From assembly GCF_035222275.1 (NCBI RefSeq), contig NW_026946360.1:310001-374000 (forward strand): DNA of 64,000 bases, read 5' to 3'. Made by a program: the position numbers and the translations under genes. Of this stretch, positions 20,904 through 31,447 are shown piece after piece. The DNA comes from Podospora bellae-mahoneyi (lineage: Eukaryota > Ascomycota > Sordariomycetes > Sordariales > Podosporaceae). The first letter of the stretch is position 1, and each line of letters starts with the position of its first letter. Below the pieces are notes generated by a model. That model saw only the letters and a program-made list of their open reading frames with translations, ran no database searches and was not told the origin of the DNA.

Positions 20904-22651
20904 TCAATACCGCCAGATAGCATCCGCCATCGCTACCACCTGCGCCATCTCCCTGACATCATGGACCCTCACCACGTCCGCTCCTCCCTGAACAGCAGCC
21001 GCAACTGTCGCGGCCGTGCCCCATATTCTCTCCTTCGGCGTCGGTACGCCTGTCACCCTCCCAATGAAGCTCTTCCTGCTGGACCCGACAAGCCACGGCA
21101 GACCTTGCAACCCAGGCCAGAACCTGAGCTCATCCAAGTGCCTCAGCACATCGACATTTTGCCAGCCAACCTTGGCGAAGCCTAACCCAGGGTCAAGCAC
21201 GATCCTCCACCGTCTAACACCAGCCCTCTCGGCAGCCGCTACCCTCTCCACCAGTTCCTTAGCAATCCCGCCGATGAGCCCTCCTTCAGAATCAGGGTAC
21301 TCAGCAAGATTGTTCATCGTCGCCGGTGTCCCCCTCATGTGCATCAGACAGATGGTTGTCCCCAACCTCGCAACAGTAGGCAACATCTCCGGGTCCATGC
21401 TTCCACCAGAGACATCGTTCACAATATCAGCGCCGGCGGCAACGGCAGCCTCGGCGACAGATGCTCGGTAGGTGTCCACACTAATGAGCACCGGCCTATC
21501 TGAGAAATGAGAGCGGATGAGCTTGATAGCCGGGAGCACTCGGTTGAGCTCTTCCTCTACTGAAACCTCGGGGCAGTTGGGGGCGGTTGACTGCCCGCCA
21601 ACGTCAATCATGGTGGCGCCTGCGTCCAAGAAGGATCGTATGTTGGAGATCAAAGTTTGCTCCTCAAGAGATGTGTTTTGGCCGCCATCAGAAAAGGAGT
21701 CAGGGGTCATGTTGAGGATGCCCATGACGTGTGTTTTCCGGGCTGGATTGAGAGCCATGATGGGGGGGTGGTGTGCTGACAACGGGGTCATAGTGGTGAT
21801 AGGAGTAGTAGAAGAAGGCAGGGCATCAAGTAAGTCCCGGGTTAGGGTCCATGGTCGGTCGGGGTCCAGAGGTTTGTCGGGGATAAGTCTAGGGAACCGT
21901 TGTAAGTCAAGGGTTCGTGCCAAGATAAAACGGTCAAAACAGGACTTACTCAGCAAGAGGCTTCAAGACAAACTCCCTTTCGGGGATTCCAATGTGAGGA
22001 ATTGTGAGGCGCTCATGGTTGAACTTGATGTTGTCATAGAGAAGGATATCGAGGTCAATGTTACGCGGGCCCTTGTCAATGATCTTTTTGCGACCAAGGG
22101 AGTTCTCGATATCTTGGAGAGCATCCAGAAGGGCAAGTGGCTCAAGAGTTGTCTCAACCTGAGGTTTTCTTTTAGTTGCGGCTCTGATTGGTATAACGGG
22201 GGTCGGAGACCAGACGTACCTCACAGGCACCATTGACGAATCTATCCTGGTCTAGCACATACATGGGCTCCGTCTCCCACAGGCTGCTTGTGCGCTTGAC
22301 CTTGATGCCCCGCGCATCCAGCTCGGCGCAGGCCTTTTCTATCCAGCCAATACGATCCCCCAAGTTGCTTCCCAGGGCGATATATGCCAGCCGCTTCCGC
22401 GCCGGATCTGGGGGAGGCGGGCTGGCCATCTTGGCAGGCAGGTTTACTTCCTTGGGCTTAAAGTTGCGCGGGAGAGTATATTTTTTGAAGCCGGACGAAT
22501 CTGTTAAAGACGGTGCTGTCTGGGAAAATTGCCGCTGTTCAATCCTGCTTAGGCGCAGGTTCCGGCAGGAATGGCATACATGTCTGGCTCTAGGTAAACT
22601 TTGTCGGGGTTGTCTCAATGACCCTGCGGCGATACGTGTGAAGCTCTTCAT
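20904..22651 (-). CDS. FOL1: Bifunctional HPPK-DHPS of folate synthesis, mitochondrial
   Basis: Three exons: 22651-22220, 22158-21950 and 21888-20904 (541 aa), introns both 61 bp. Residues 1-48 are an Arg/Ser-rich presequence (MKSFTRIAAGSLRQPRQSLP), consistent with mitochondrial import. HPPK follows: LAYIALGSNLGDR (about 88-100), SSLWETEPMYVLDQDRFVNG, and GPRNIDLDILLYD (about 174-186), the diphosphate/metal site. DHPS is C-terminal: GILNMTPDSFSDGG (270-283), VGGQSTAP, DPGLGFAK and SSRKSFIGRVTG (483-494), the sulfonamide-target site. Yeast Fol1 has an extra N-terminal dihydroneopterin aldolase; none is seen here, so that step must be encoded elsewhere. An internal Met75 (MASPPPPDPARKRLAYIALG) could give a cytosolic form. 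Confidence 0.92.
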
Positions 22652-23500
22652 ATTCTGCCGCAGTGAAGTCACCGACCGAAGTCGAGAAGTGGCTCTGTGA
22701 GTTGCTCCAGACCCGACCTTCGGAGTCTCCACCGAAAGAAATGCGGAAAGGGTTAGGGTTGAAGGCGCGGCTGACCTTATCCGTTTAAGAATTCTCAGCT
22801 GTGTCATTGGACCAACAGCCAACAGGCGGATGTAGTGGTGTCTCGGGTTCAACTCCGGGTATGCACTTGATTACCAGCGCGCCGGGCCTGAAGGTTTCCG
22901 ACGCCCCGTAGATGGAATTCCAGGAGGCGGCGAACAGAGGAACCAGCAAGAGGGACTCGGGAACATCCGATGTCATCGAAGGCGAGCCAGACATGTGGGA
23001 ACCATCACCTGTTGACTGTGACCGTGAAACTCTCCTACGTGCAACCGTCGCCGTTGAAACATCTGGCCTGGTCGTTGTTGATCAAGGCCTTTCAAGTGTC
23101 AATGTTCGCTATAATAAAATTAACCATGCCTTGGCTTGCTGGGTGACTTGAGAATGACAGTTTCAACGAGGACAAACCGAACCGATGCCTCGGTCTATCT
23201 TTGACCTCCGCAGTTCGGTCGCGCAGCCAAGTACCCCCAGCGTTCCCATGATCGCCTAAAAAAGCTTAGCGTAGGGGTGCGGGCAACCTCGGCACGACGG
23301 TGATCGTGGCCAAGGCTCAGCGTACCCCGGATTCCAAGATGCGTGTGCCTCCACAGATCCAACTGATTGATAACTGGCCTTCTTCCTCGTGCTTCGTCTT
23401 GTGTCTTTTTTGTTTTTCAGCAGCGAGATTTTTAACCTTTTTCTTTTTCACCAACACTTATTCTGCCATTTCCCGTTTTGGAGTATTCACATCAGTCATC
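22652..23500. promoter_or_regulatory. Divergent promoter region, FOL1 / nitronate monooxygenase
   Basis: 849 bp between divergent starts. T/C-rich tracts occupy about 23380-23470 just before the nitronate monooxygenase start, typical of strongly expressed fungal genes. No gene is supported. Confidence 0.4.
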
Positions 23501-24823
23501 ATGGCCTCTCCTCGTAAGTTTACCTCGAACCGGAATCACCCCGCGCGCACCGACTCTCCCCTTGGCGCATTCGAACGACCAACTGGGCGCTAACGTGATG
23601 TTTTCACTTTGTAGAGCAGATTCGCACCGAAATCACCGATCTCTTCGGGATCAAGCACCCCATCCTCCTCGCCGGCATGAACGTCGCCGCTGGCCCCAAG
23701 CTGGCGGCGGCTGTCACCAATGCCGGCGGTATGGGTGTCCTCGGTGGTATCAGCTACACCCCCGAGATGCTCAGGGAGCAGATCGATGAGATCAAGAAGC
23801 ACCTTAACGACAAGAAGGCTCCCTTCGGTGTCGATCTCCTTCTTCCCCAGGTTGGCGGCAACGCCCGCAAGACCAAGTAAGACCATTCCCCAGACGCCGA
23901 CAGACCATTCATTCCTCTTCTCTCTTGCTGACCCTTTGCGCTTTTCCAGCTACGATTACACCAAGGGCAAGCTTGACGAGTTGATTGACATCATCATCGA
24001 GTCCGGCGCCAAGCTCTTCGTTTCCGCCGTCGGCGTCCCCCCCAAGCACGTTGTCGAGAAGCTCCACAAGAACGGCATCCTCTACATGAACATGATCGGC
24101 CACCCCAAGCACGTCAAGAAGTGCCTCGACCTCGGTGTCGATATCATCTGCGCTCAGGGTGGCGAGGGTGGCGGCCACACCGGTGACACCCCCACCACCG
24201 TCCTCATCCCCACCGTTGCTCAGCTCGTCAAGGGCCACAAGTCCCCATTGACTGGCAAGCCCGTCCAGGTTATTGCCGCCGGTGGTATCTGGAACGGTCA
24301 GCTCCTCGCCTCTGCGCTCATGATGGGCGCCAGCGGTGTCTGGGTTGGTACCCGTTTCGTCCTCTCCAAGGAGGCTGGTGCCCCCAAGGCCCACAAGGAG
24401 GCCGTCCGCACCTCGGGCTTCGATGACAACATCCGCACCACCATCTTCACCGGTCGCCCCATGCGTGTCCGCGCCAACCCCTACATTGTTAACTGGGAGG
24501 AGGACCGTGTTTCCGAGTTGAAGCAGTGCCTCGCCAAGGGCAAGATCCCCCACGAGGTCGACCTCGATAAGCTCATGGCTGGTGAGGTCCCATCGATTGC
24601 CGACCTCAAGAAGATCGGCCTCGTTGCTGCCTCTACCCCCGACAACGCCGAGGTTGATGTTGATGACCTCCTTGACTCCCTCATGCCCCACCTTATGGGC
24701 AAGTGCGCCGCTGTTGTCAACGAGGAGAAGTCAGCCAAGGAGATCGTTGACGAGTTTGTCAACGATGCCGTTGCCGTCATCAAGAGGGGCAACGCCCAGC
24801 TCGTCAGCTTGCCCAAGCTATAG
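23501..24823 (+). CDS. Nitronate monooxygenase (2-nitropropane dioxygenase family)
   Basis: Three exons: 23501-23513, 23615-23876 and 23950-24823 (382 aa); the first exon encodes only MASP plus one base. A TIM-barrel flavoprotein: IKHPILLAGMNVAAGPKLAAAVTNAGGMGVLGG at the start, then SAVGVPPKHVVEKLHKNG, GGEGGGHTGD (FMN/substrate loop), VIAAGGIWNG and GASGVWVGTRF (FMN phosphate site). Members oxidise alkyl nitronates (for example propionate 3-nitronate) to carbonyls and nitrite, protecting central metabolism. Codon use is strongly C-ending (GTC, CTC, AAG, GCC), more than in neighbouring genes, suggesting high expression. No obvious localisation signal. Confidence 0.93.
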
Positions 24824-25995
24824 AGTGTGGGAGGATATGATGGATTGGCTTTCTTGACTGTACTATAGCGTCGTTTCTGCACATATAATGACATTTCACG
24901 ATTTGAATACTCCATGTCTATGTTCACTCAAATGTTTTGGCCTGATTTTTAACGTTCGAAAGTCGATTGCAAACTGTTCGCAGAATTCCTTACAGGCTCG
25001 GCTTGGAGCTCCACCCACTTCGGACCCCTGCCGAGACCGATCAACCAAAGCCAATAGAGTCTCGGTCGGGGGAATGTGGGGCCGGCCGCGATTCTGGGTC
25101 GGTGTCCGGCCCACGACCCAACAGCAAAACTCGGCAAAGACAAACGGCGGTTTTGAGAAGTTGGTGGGAAACAGGCGGCCATGCACCTCACGAAGCGGCA
25201 GTTGGAGAGCTATGCACTTCTCACAAGCACCACGATTTTCTCATTGGTCAGGCTGTCGTCGACCCAACTTTGGAGGGCACAGGAGGGCACAGCTTTGACC
25301 CCGGGTTTACCCACATTATGTTTCTTTGTCGATTCTCTCAAACTTACAAAAGTCTCTCTAGCCATGGTAAAGACCCGACCACCTTCTAACCCCAACCTCA
25401 GGCCACCTGATGGGGTCTTATGCCGGCGTCACACAAGGTGTCTATGGCTGGGGATGGACATTAGATGATCCCTTTCTTTTGGCTGGCACCCGTCCCCCCA
25501 AGTCCTGTTGTATCCTTTGTTTACAATTCTTGCAGATCATCACCGTCATCGTCTCATACCAAGAGCCTCATAAGACCATCATGGCCGGCCTCTCAGCCAC
25601 GACCGCAGCCCGCAGCCCGCATCTGTTTTGTTCCTGCACGTTCCCTGGACCAGAGTGTACCCGCCTTTGGAACTGAGAATGGCCAGCTATAGACTACCAC
25701 TTTGCTTGAACCTGGCGGGCCAGGTGATGCTGACGCTGTATATTAGCTGATCTCATCCTACAGGTTTCAAGTCTCTGTCTCTCTCTCTCTCTCTCCCTTT
25801 TTTTATACTTCACTATCCGTTGTTGAAGAAGTCAACAACTTCCTTTCCTTTCTACCTCTTCGCGTTTCTTCACAGCCCTAGAGGCTTTACTTTTCATTCC
25901 TTTGCACTTCCGTGCCAGTCGTTCCTTGACTTTGCCTTTCAAAAGATCAGGGGCAGGTTCCCGATTTACTTACGTTCCTTTTCAGTTCATACAAA
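24824..25995. other. Intergenic, upstream of the SUR7-like gene
   Basis: 1.17 kb. Chance frames only. A (CT)n run lies at 25771-25797, and C/T-rich sequence continues to 25990, probably the 5' UTR and promoter of the SUR7-like gene. Confidence 0.45.
25771..25797. repeat. (CT)n microsatellite
   Basis: About 10 CT units, interrupted once, in the presumed promoter/5' UTR of the SUR7-like gene. Confidence 0.85.
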
Positions 25996-27410
25996 ATGAG
26001 AGGCTTCGGTGCAGGTGGTGATGGTGGGATGGTGGGCATGGTTCTCAAGGTTGCGCCTGTCGTGTGCTCCTTTTTCGCTTTTGTTTTTTTGGCCGTTGCC
26101 TTGTCGGCAGGAAGCTCACCGAATTATATTGAAGGGTTGAGTGTGATTAACGTATGTCAAACTGTACCCCTATCTCTTCCTCCCCCCCCATTTCCCCCCC
26201 TGAATAAGGTTACTGACTAAATACCCCCAAGTTCAACATGTCTACCTTTGGCAAAAACCTCATCAAGGCCCCCAACGTCCAAGAAGCCGCCCAAGGCGGC
26301 TGCGACAAAGCCGACAACGCCGTCACGGACGCGGGTAACGCTCTCGGCAACGTAGCCGGTGGTCTCGCCGGTGCTTTCGGCGGCAAGAAGGCCGAAGAAG
26401 ACGCCAAAAAGGCCCTCAACGGCGCCTCGGACAAAGTCGGTGACGGCGTCGGCGCAGCCTGCGAAAAGGGTGCTGAAATCGCCGACAAGGCCGTCCGGCT
26501 CGGCCAGGACCTCGTCGACAAGGCCCTCGGCAGCGTCGCCAAAGCCATCGGCCTCAAGGAGTACTACTCCATCCACATCGGCGCCATGTGCGAAGGCATG
26601 TACACGCCCCTCTTCTCCGACCCGGCCGCGGAGCCGAACGTGGAAAAGTGCACCAAAAAGTTCGTCGTCGAGCAGACCGACCTCTCCAAATCCCTCGACG
26701 CCTCCCTCAACGTCGGCCCCTTCAAGTTCAAGCTCAGCGACGTCGGCCTGATCGACACCATCCAGGACGCCCTGGACCTCATCCCCCGCGCCCTCGCGGC
26801 CATGGGCTTCTTCTTCCTCACCTCCGTCGTCTTCCTCGCCCTGGCGTTCCTAGGCTCGACCGCCGCCCTCGCCTCCGCCTTCGTCCCCGCCCTCGCCGCC
26901 CGCGAGACAGCCCTCATCCTGCCGACCCTCGTCTGCCTCGGAATCGGCTGGTTCCTCGCCGGGATCGGCACCCTCGGTCTCACCGCCGCCGCCGAAAAGA
27001 TCAAAAACGCCGTCAACAAAGACGGCGCCAAGTTCGGCCTCTCGGCCGCGACCTCTCCAGGCCTCTACTTCCTCATCTGGGCCGCCGTCGTCCTCTCCAC
27101 CCTCGGGTTCGCCACCCTCGCCTACGCCTGGTACAAGTCCCGCCACGTCAGCGGCGACCGCTCAGAGACAGACTCCGACCTCGACGAGCAAAAGCACGTT
27201 GCCAGAGGCCAGTACCCCATCATGCAGGGGAACTACCCGCCTTCTGAGCGGGGGAGCTACTACGGCGCCCAGGACGGACAGGACCAGATGCAGCAGGTGG
27301 ATTTTGGCGGGCAGCCCCTGGGGCAGATGCGCCAGCAGGATGACACGTATCTCGGTCAGCCGGTGAACGACGGGAGGCCGAGCAAAGAGTATTACCAGCA
27401 GCAGCAGTAG
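25996..27410 (+). CDS. SUR7/PalI family tetraspan membrane protein with LEA-like loop
   Basis: Two exons, 25996-26151 and 26232-27410, with an 80-bp intron (444 aa). The first membrane span is in exon 1 (VAPVVCSFFAFVFLAVALSA, about 19-38). After FNMSTFG comes a long extracytoplasmic loop that opens with about 85 residues rich in Ala, Gly, Lys and Asp (DKADNAVTDAGNALGNVAGG, AEEDAKKALNGASDKVGDGV, ADKAVRLGQDLVDKALGSVA). This is LEA-protein-like periodicity. Then YYSIHIGAMCEGMY, typical of the SUR7 loop Cys motif, and three more spans around residues 245-265, 285-310 and 345-370. The cytosolic tail is Gln/Gly/Tyr-rich. SUR7-family proteins sit in eisosome/MCC plasma-membrane domains or at septa. 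Codons are strongly C-ending, suggesting high expression. Confidence 0.82.
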
Positions 27411-28134
27411 AGCCCCTCAGAGAGACGGCTGGAGCTGTCTGAGCTCATCCTTTCGTTATCTATTAACCGTCATTCGCCACTATGCATCCTCACCGGAGTT
27501 GGGGGAATTTAGGGGGTTTTAAGCATCTAATTTGCACTTTGGCTTGAAGCTGTACAACAACAGGCGTTCAGGGGAGCACTTCAGAGATCATCTTCCGTCA
27601 TCACAGTCGTTATCGTCTACGCACACCTGCCAGTCATTCACTCACCATATAATAAAAATGTAATACCAGTAGAAAATACAGAATGTCGTTACTTGCGCGC
27701 ATCAAGCTCGCTGATACCGGGTGGGTGTGCAACAGATATAATAAAAACGTACTTGTATTACAACCAACACCCGGTCCCCCCCCATGTCATTTTTGCCAGG
27801 AAACCCTAGGATCATAACTACTCATAACAACAAAACAGGGGGACGCATTCGTGGATTCAACGTCCCTCCTCATCCCAATAGTCCCCAAAAGAAAACACAA
27901 CCCGAAAATAACAACAATAGCATATCGAAAACTACTGAGAAAAAAGCAGTCTCGCACCATCCCATGATCCCATTAAAAGAAAAAGTGGCAGTCTTTGTAC
28001 CGTCCAGCCATTCCATGCCCCATCCTGCGCCATAAAAGTTTGCCACAGGTTTGATCGGATTTCTGTTTTTGTCACTCATCTGGCTCAACAAGGCAGAGCA
28101 AGCGCGAATGATTGTCGAAGGAAGCCTTGCTCAC
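27411..28134. other. Convergent 3' flanks, SUR7-like gene / reticulon
   Basis: 724 bp between two stop codons. A/T-rich parts (about 27640-27760 and 27880-27950) and a short C run at 27778-27784. No gene seen. Confidence 0.5.
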
Positions 28135-29459
28135 TTAAGCAGCGATCAAAGGCTCCTCCTCACCGGCCTTGGTAGGGGGAGCAATAGGCTCCGACTTGAT
28201 GTCCTCCTTGGGAGCGACGGGGAAGTCAGTCGGCTTGAGCTCAGATTTGTGGCCATTCTCCTGACCAACAGCACCCTTGATCAAGGACTGAGCCTTGGCG
28301 GTGTAGTCGCCCATGTACTGCTTGGTAACCTGGGTGGCTTGCTCGGTGTTCTTCTGGACCAAGGAGCGGATCTGCTCGGTCTGGTCATTGATAATCTCAC
28401 CAGCGTGCTGGATCTGGCTGTCGATAAGCTCCTGGTTGGTGGTGTAAACGAGAGGGGCGAAGAAGATGACGGAGGTGGCGATGAGAGCAAGACCCCAGTA
28501 CGGGACAACCTTGACCAAGTAGTAGGAGATGAAGGCGCCGAGGGCAACCTAGCGGGACGAGTTAGCAAATAGCTCCGAGTCTACAGCTCCGAGAGCCGAA
28601 AATATAAGCTCAATCGCCAAGGGGAACTTACAGCAGCGGAAGCCCAGATGTTCTCAGCGAAAAGGATGCGTTGGGACTCAATCACACCAAAGTTGATAAG
28701 TTCGTTGACGTCGCCAATAACGGCATCAAGTGTCTCTCGGGGAACAGTGTAGTACTTGCGAGGGCGGAGCTGGGTAGCGAAACCATTGTTCAAAATGGCT
28801 TTTCCGGCGATCTCGGCGGCAATGGTAACACCGAGGGCCATCCATGTGAGCTTGAGACCCCATCGGAGAACATCCAGGTATCTAACCGAGAAGATGAACG
28901 AGACGATTGTGAGGTAGGCAATTCCAGAGGCGCCTAAGAGGCTTCATCAGTACAGCTTTATATCTTGTTGGTGGGTCCCACTTGAACGTACGAGGATTCT
29001 TCCATGACAACAGCTCCGAGAAGAAGGAGTGGTAATGAGTCAAGGGCTGGCCAGTAGCCGCGGTGTACGAAGGAGCGCGGCGAGAGTTGGCCAAGTTGGA
29101 AAGCTCATCCGTGGTTCTCGCGCCCTCGGCCTTGATGTTCTGAGCTACAGGGCCTGCAAGAAAAGTCGACGTCAGCATTTGCATGTGAGGATTAGGTGAT
29201 GTGCAGCTTATCGTACCGTTGGTAACATTGTTGTAGGTGGCAGCAAGGTCTGCAGCAGTTATCGTCAGTTTAGGTCACAGGCGGAGAGGTATCGGCTGTC
29301 GTGGAGCTGTGAAACACCGGAGCTCGTGTTAGCTGGGTATCTTTGGGCGGGCTGATTAAGGCTACAGAAGACAAGGAAGAGCTTCGTACGAACCTTACTG
29401 TTCTTGAGGGCATCCACGCTGGCATTCCCGTTCGCATGTCCATTCGAAATGTCGGCCAT
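28135..29459 (-). CDS. RTN1: Reticulon-like protein
   Basis: Five exons: 29459-29399, 29249-29217, 29153-28992, 28933-28632 and 28548-28135 (323 aa). It starts MADISNGHANGN; a short Asn/Gly-rich head leads to HYHSFFSELLSWKNPR, the entry to the reticulon homology domain. Two long hydrophobic hairpins follow (YLTIVSFIFSVRYLDVLRWG with LTWMALGVTIAAEIAG, then VALGAFISYYLVKVVPYWGL with IATSVIFFAPLVYTTNQ) around a 65-residue cytosolic loop with RETLDAVIGDVNELINFGV. Reticulons wedge into the outer leaflet and shape tubular ER. The tail is charged. The first intron (149 bp) contains a possible 28-nt cassette exon with good splice ends that would break the frame. Confidence 0.9.
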
Positions 29460-31447
29460 TTTTGATGGATATGATGTCGTTGGGCGGGGATTATCGGTAG
29501 TTTGGCAGCTGTCGAGAGACAAATTCTGGGAGTCGGGAACTGTTGGAGGGGAGCTTTCGACTGGCAGGCGGCGGAGAAAACCCACAAGTGATTGTGTGCG
29601 CTGAGGAAGTCGGTAGGAGGTGTAGAGTACAACAAAGCTGTTGGTGAGTGGTGTAATGTCTTTGTGGCAGAATGATGTCTTTTGGATTGGGGTTTCCAGG
29701 AGACGATTTGAGGATGGCCAGATGAATTTAGAGGAAGAGGGAAAGCCAAGGTGGAGGAATGACGCGAGTGGGAGGAGCTTGAGACACCAGGGCTTGCTTC
29801 CAAGTTGCTGCCTCTTCGCACACGGTGCACCGACTGATCCGTCCCGGTGCTCTCTGATAGCAGACACACTAGACTTGGATATGATAGCATAGAGGGGCAC
29901 TGCAGGCAGTTTTGGCACAGCTCTGCCCCACCAATTCTTTTTCCCTTCAAACAGTCGGCGGCACGCAAGCACCACCTCAAGATGATGAGATCATTGCCAG
30001 CACCCTCCCTCCAAAAACAGGATAGCCCGCCAGCCTATCAACGAGCTTCCCGATCTCCCACATTCGTTCAATTTTGCACTGTCGGTATCTTTTCTTCAGC
30101 TACCTGCGGTCACACAACAGAGAATGATATTCCCTCCTGTCTTTGTTCTTTCTTCCTGTATTCCATCTTCCTCACCACTGCGATAAGCCCCTTGACTAAG
30201 AACAATTTTGCATCCAACTCTAGCGTAGCACCCTGACGTGCCTTGGCTCTCTCTCTTATCCCTTGTCCCCTGTCCCTCTCTTCGGTACGTGTCTCTTGGC
30301 CTGCTTGTGCCCTTCGTGTTCTAGCCCATAATGGATTTCACATGCTATTTTTTCCCACTTTGACGCGCCGTTTCGCCCCGGCAGCATCCTTGACTGCCCC
30401 TCAAAAATCCACTCTCTTCTTCTTGCTTCTTCCAGAACGTCCACACACCCCCAGCTCCGATAACCGATGACGTGAGTGAGAGCACACAAGCACACGACAC
30501 CACTGACAACGCCACACCAACTCAAACGACCCAAAAAATAAAAGAGGGATTTCCAGTGCAGCCAAGCGTCTCAGCCGGTTACCTCAATCAACATCAAAAC
30601 CTCCAACGTAACCTTGCTTTTCTTAAACCTGCTCACGTCAACGGGATCTTCAGCAAGAGAGAAGGGACTTGACGCAGGTGAATCAAGTTAGCTTTTCTTG
30701 TCTACTGCAGGGACGCTTGTGCATAACCCACTTTGGATGCACAGATCCACCTGTGAATAGCCTCACCACCTCCTGATATGGTCAAAGTCAACATTTGAGT
30801 ATAAAGCAGTTTACACCGGAAGGCTTTCTTGAGAAACAAATGGCCTGTGCATCTTCATCAGCAATTTTATGCTAGTGGTGCAGCATAGCCATCTACTTTC
30901 ACGGGAAACCAAGCCCTCAGTTCCTCTTCTAATGCTTTCTGATTTAAGCAGTAGTGGGTACGCTATACACTATACTCAGGCTCAAATACCTGTCATTCCC
31001 ATCTCTACTCCCTTGATACCCCACCCTGCATTCACCAACTTCCCCTCTGTTTGTGCAAACTCAACTCACCACAACAGCAACCCACAACCCATAAACTACT
31101 GGTATCTCATATTGTTTCAATAAACGCAACCTTCTCCGCCTCGCCTCTGGACAGCTATGGTTCTTAACCGCATATATGGCATATGCCCCTCCTGAAATCC
31201 ACCGAAGCAGTAACACGAAACCCTCAAATTATATGTGCCCAAAAGAGAAAACTTGCGCCCAAGCGCCTCCAAATGAGGTGTAATAGAAGGAAAACCAAAA
31301 ACACAACATAACCGCCTCCCCATGCCTTCTAGGTCATGGAGACATGCTCATTAAAATAAAGCCCAGCAATAGAAAATCATCAGCCATGAAACACCACCAC
31401 TCTCAAAACAGCAAGCCAGCCAGTGTATCACATTCATCTTGGCCAGC
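29460..31447. other. Intergenic, 2.0 kb, no gene seen
   Basis: Upstream of reticulon and downstream of the minus-strand RabGAP. Open frames of up to 236 codons overlap the first reticulon exon in other frames but have random-looking translations. The part near reticulon is probably its promoter and 5' UTR; C/T-rich sequence lies at 30090-30300. Confidence 0.45.

Noticed and set aside
22820-22866. tRNA-like T-arm (GGGTTCAACTCCGGG)
   Set aside because: The candidate A-box lies too close upstream, the T-stem pairs poorly and no anticodon arm fits.
29265-29975. 236-codon minus-strand frame running into reticulon exon 1
   Set aside because: Only the last part (MADISNGHANGN) is coding; the upstream part looks like leader sequence.
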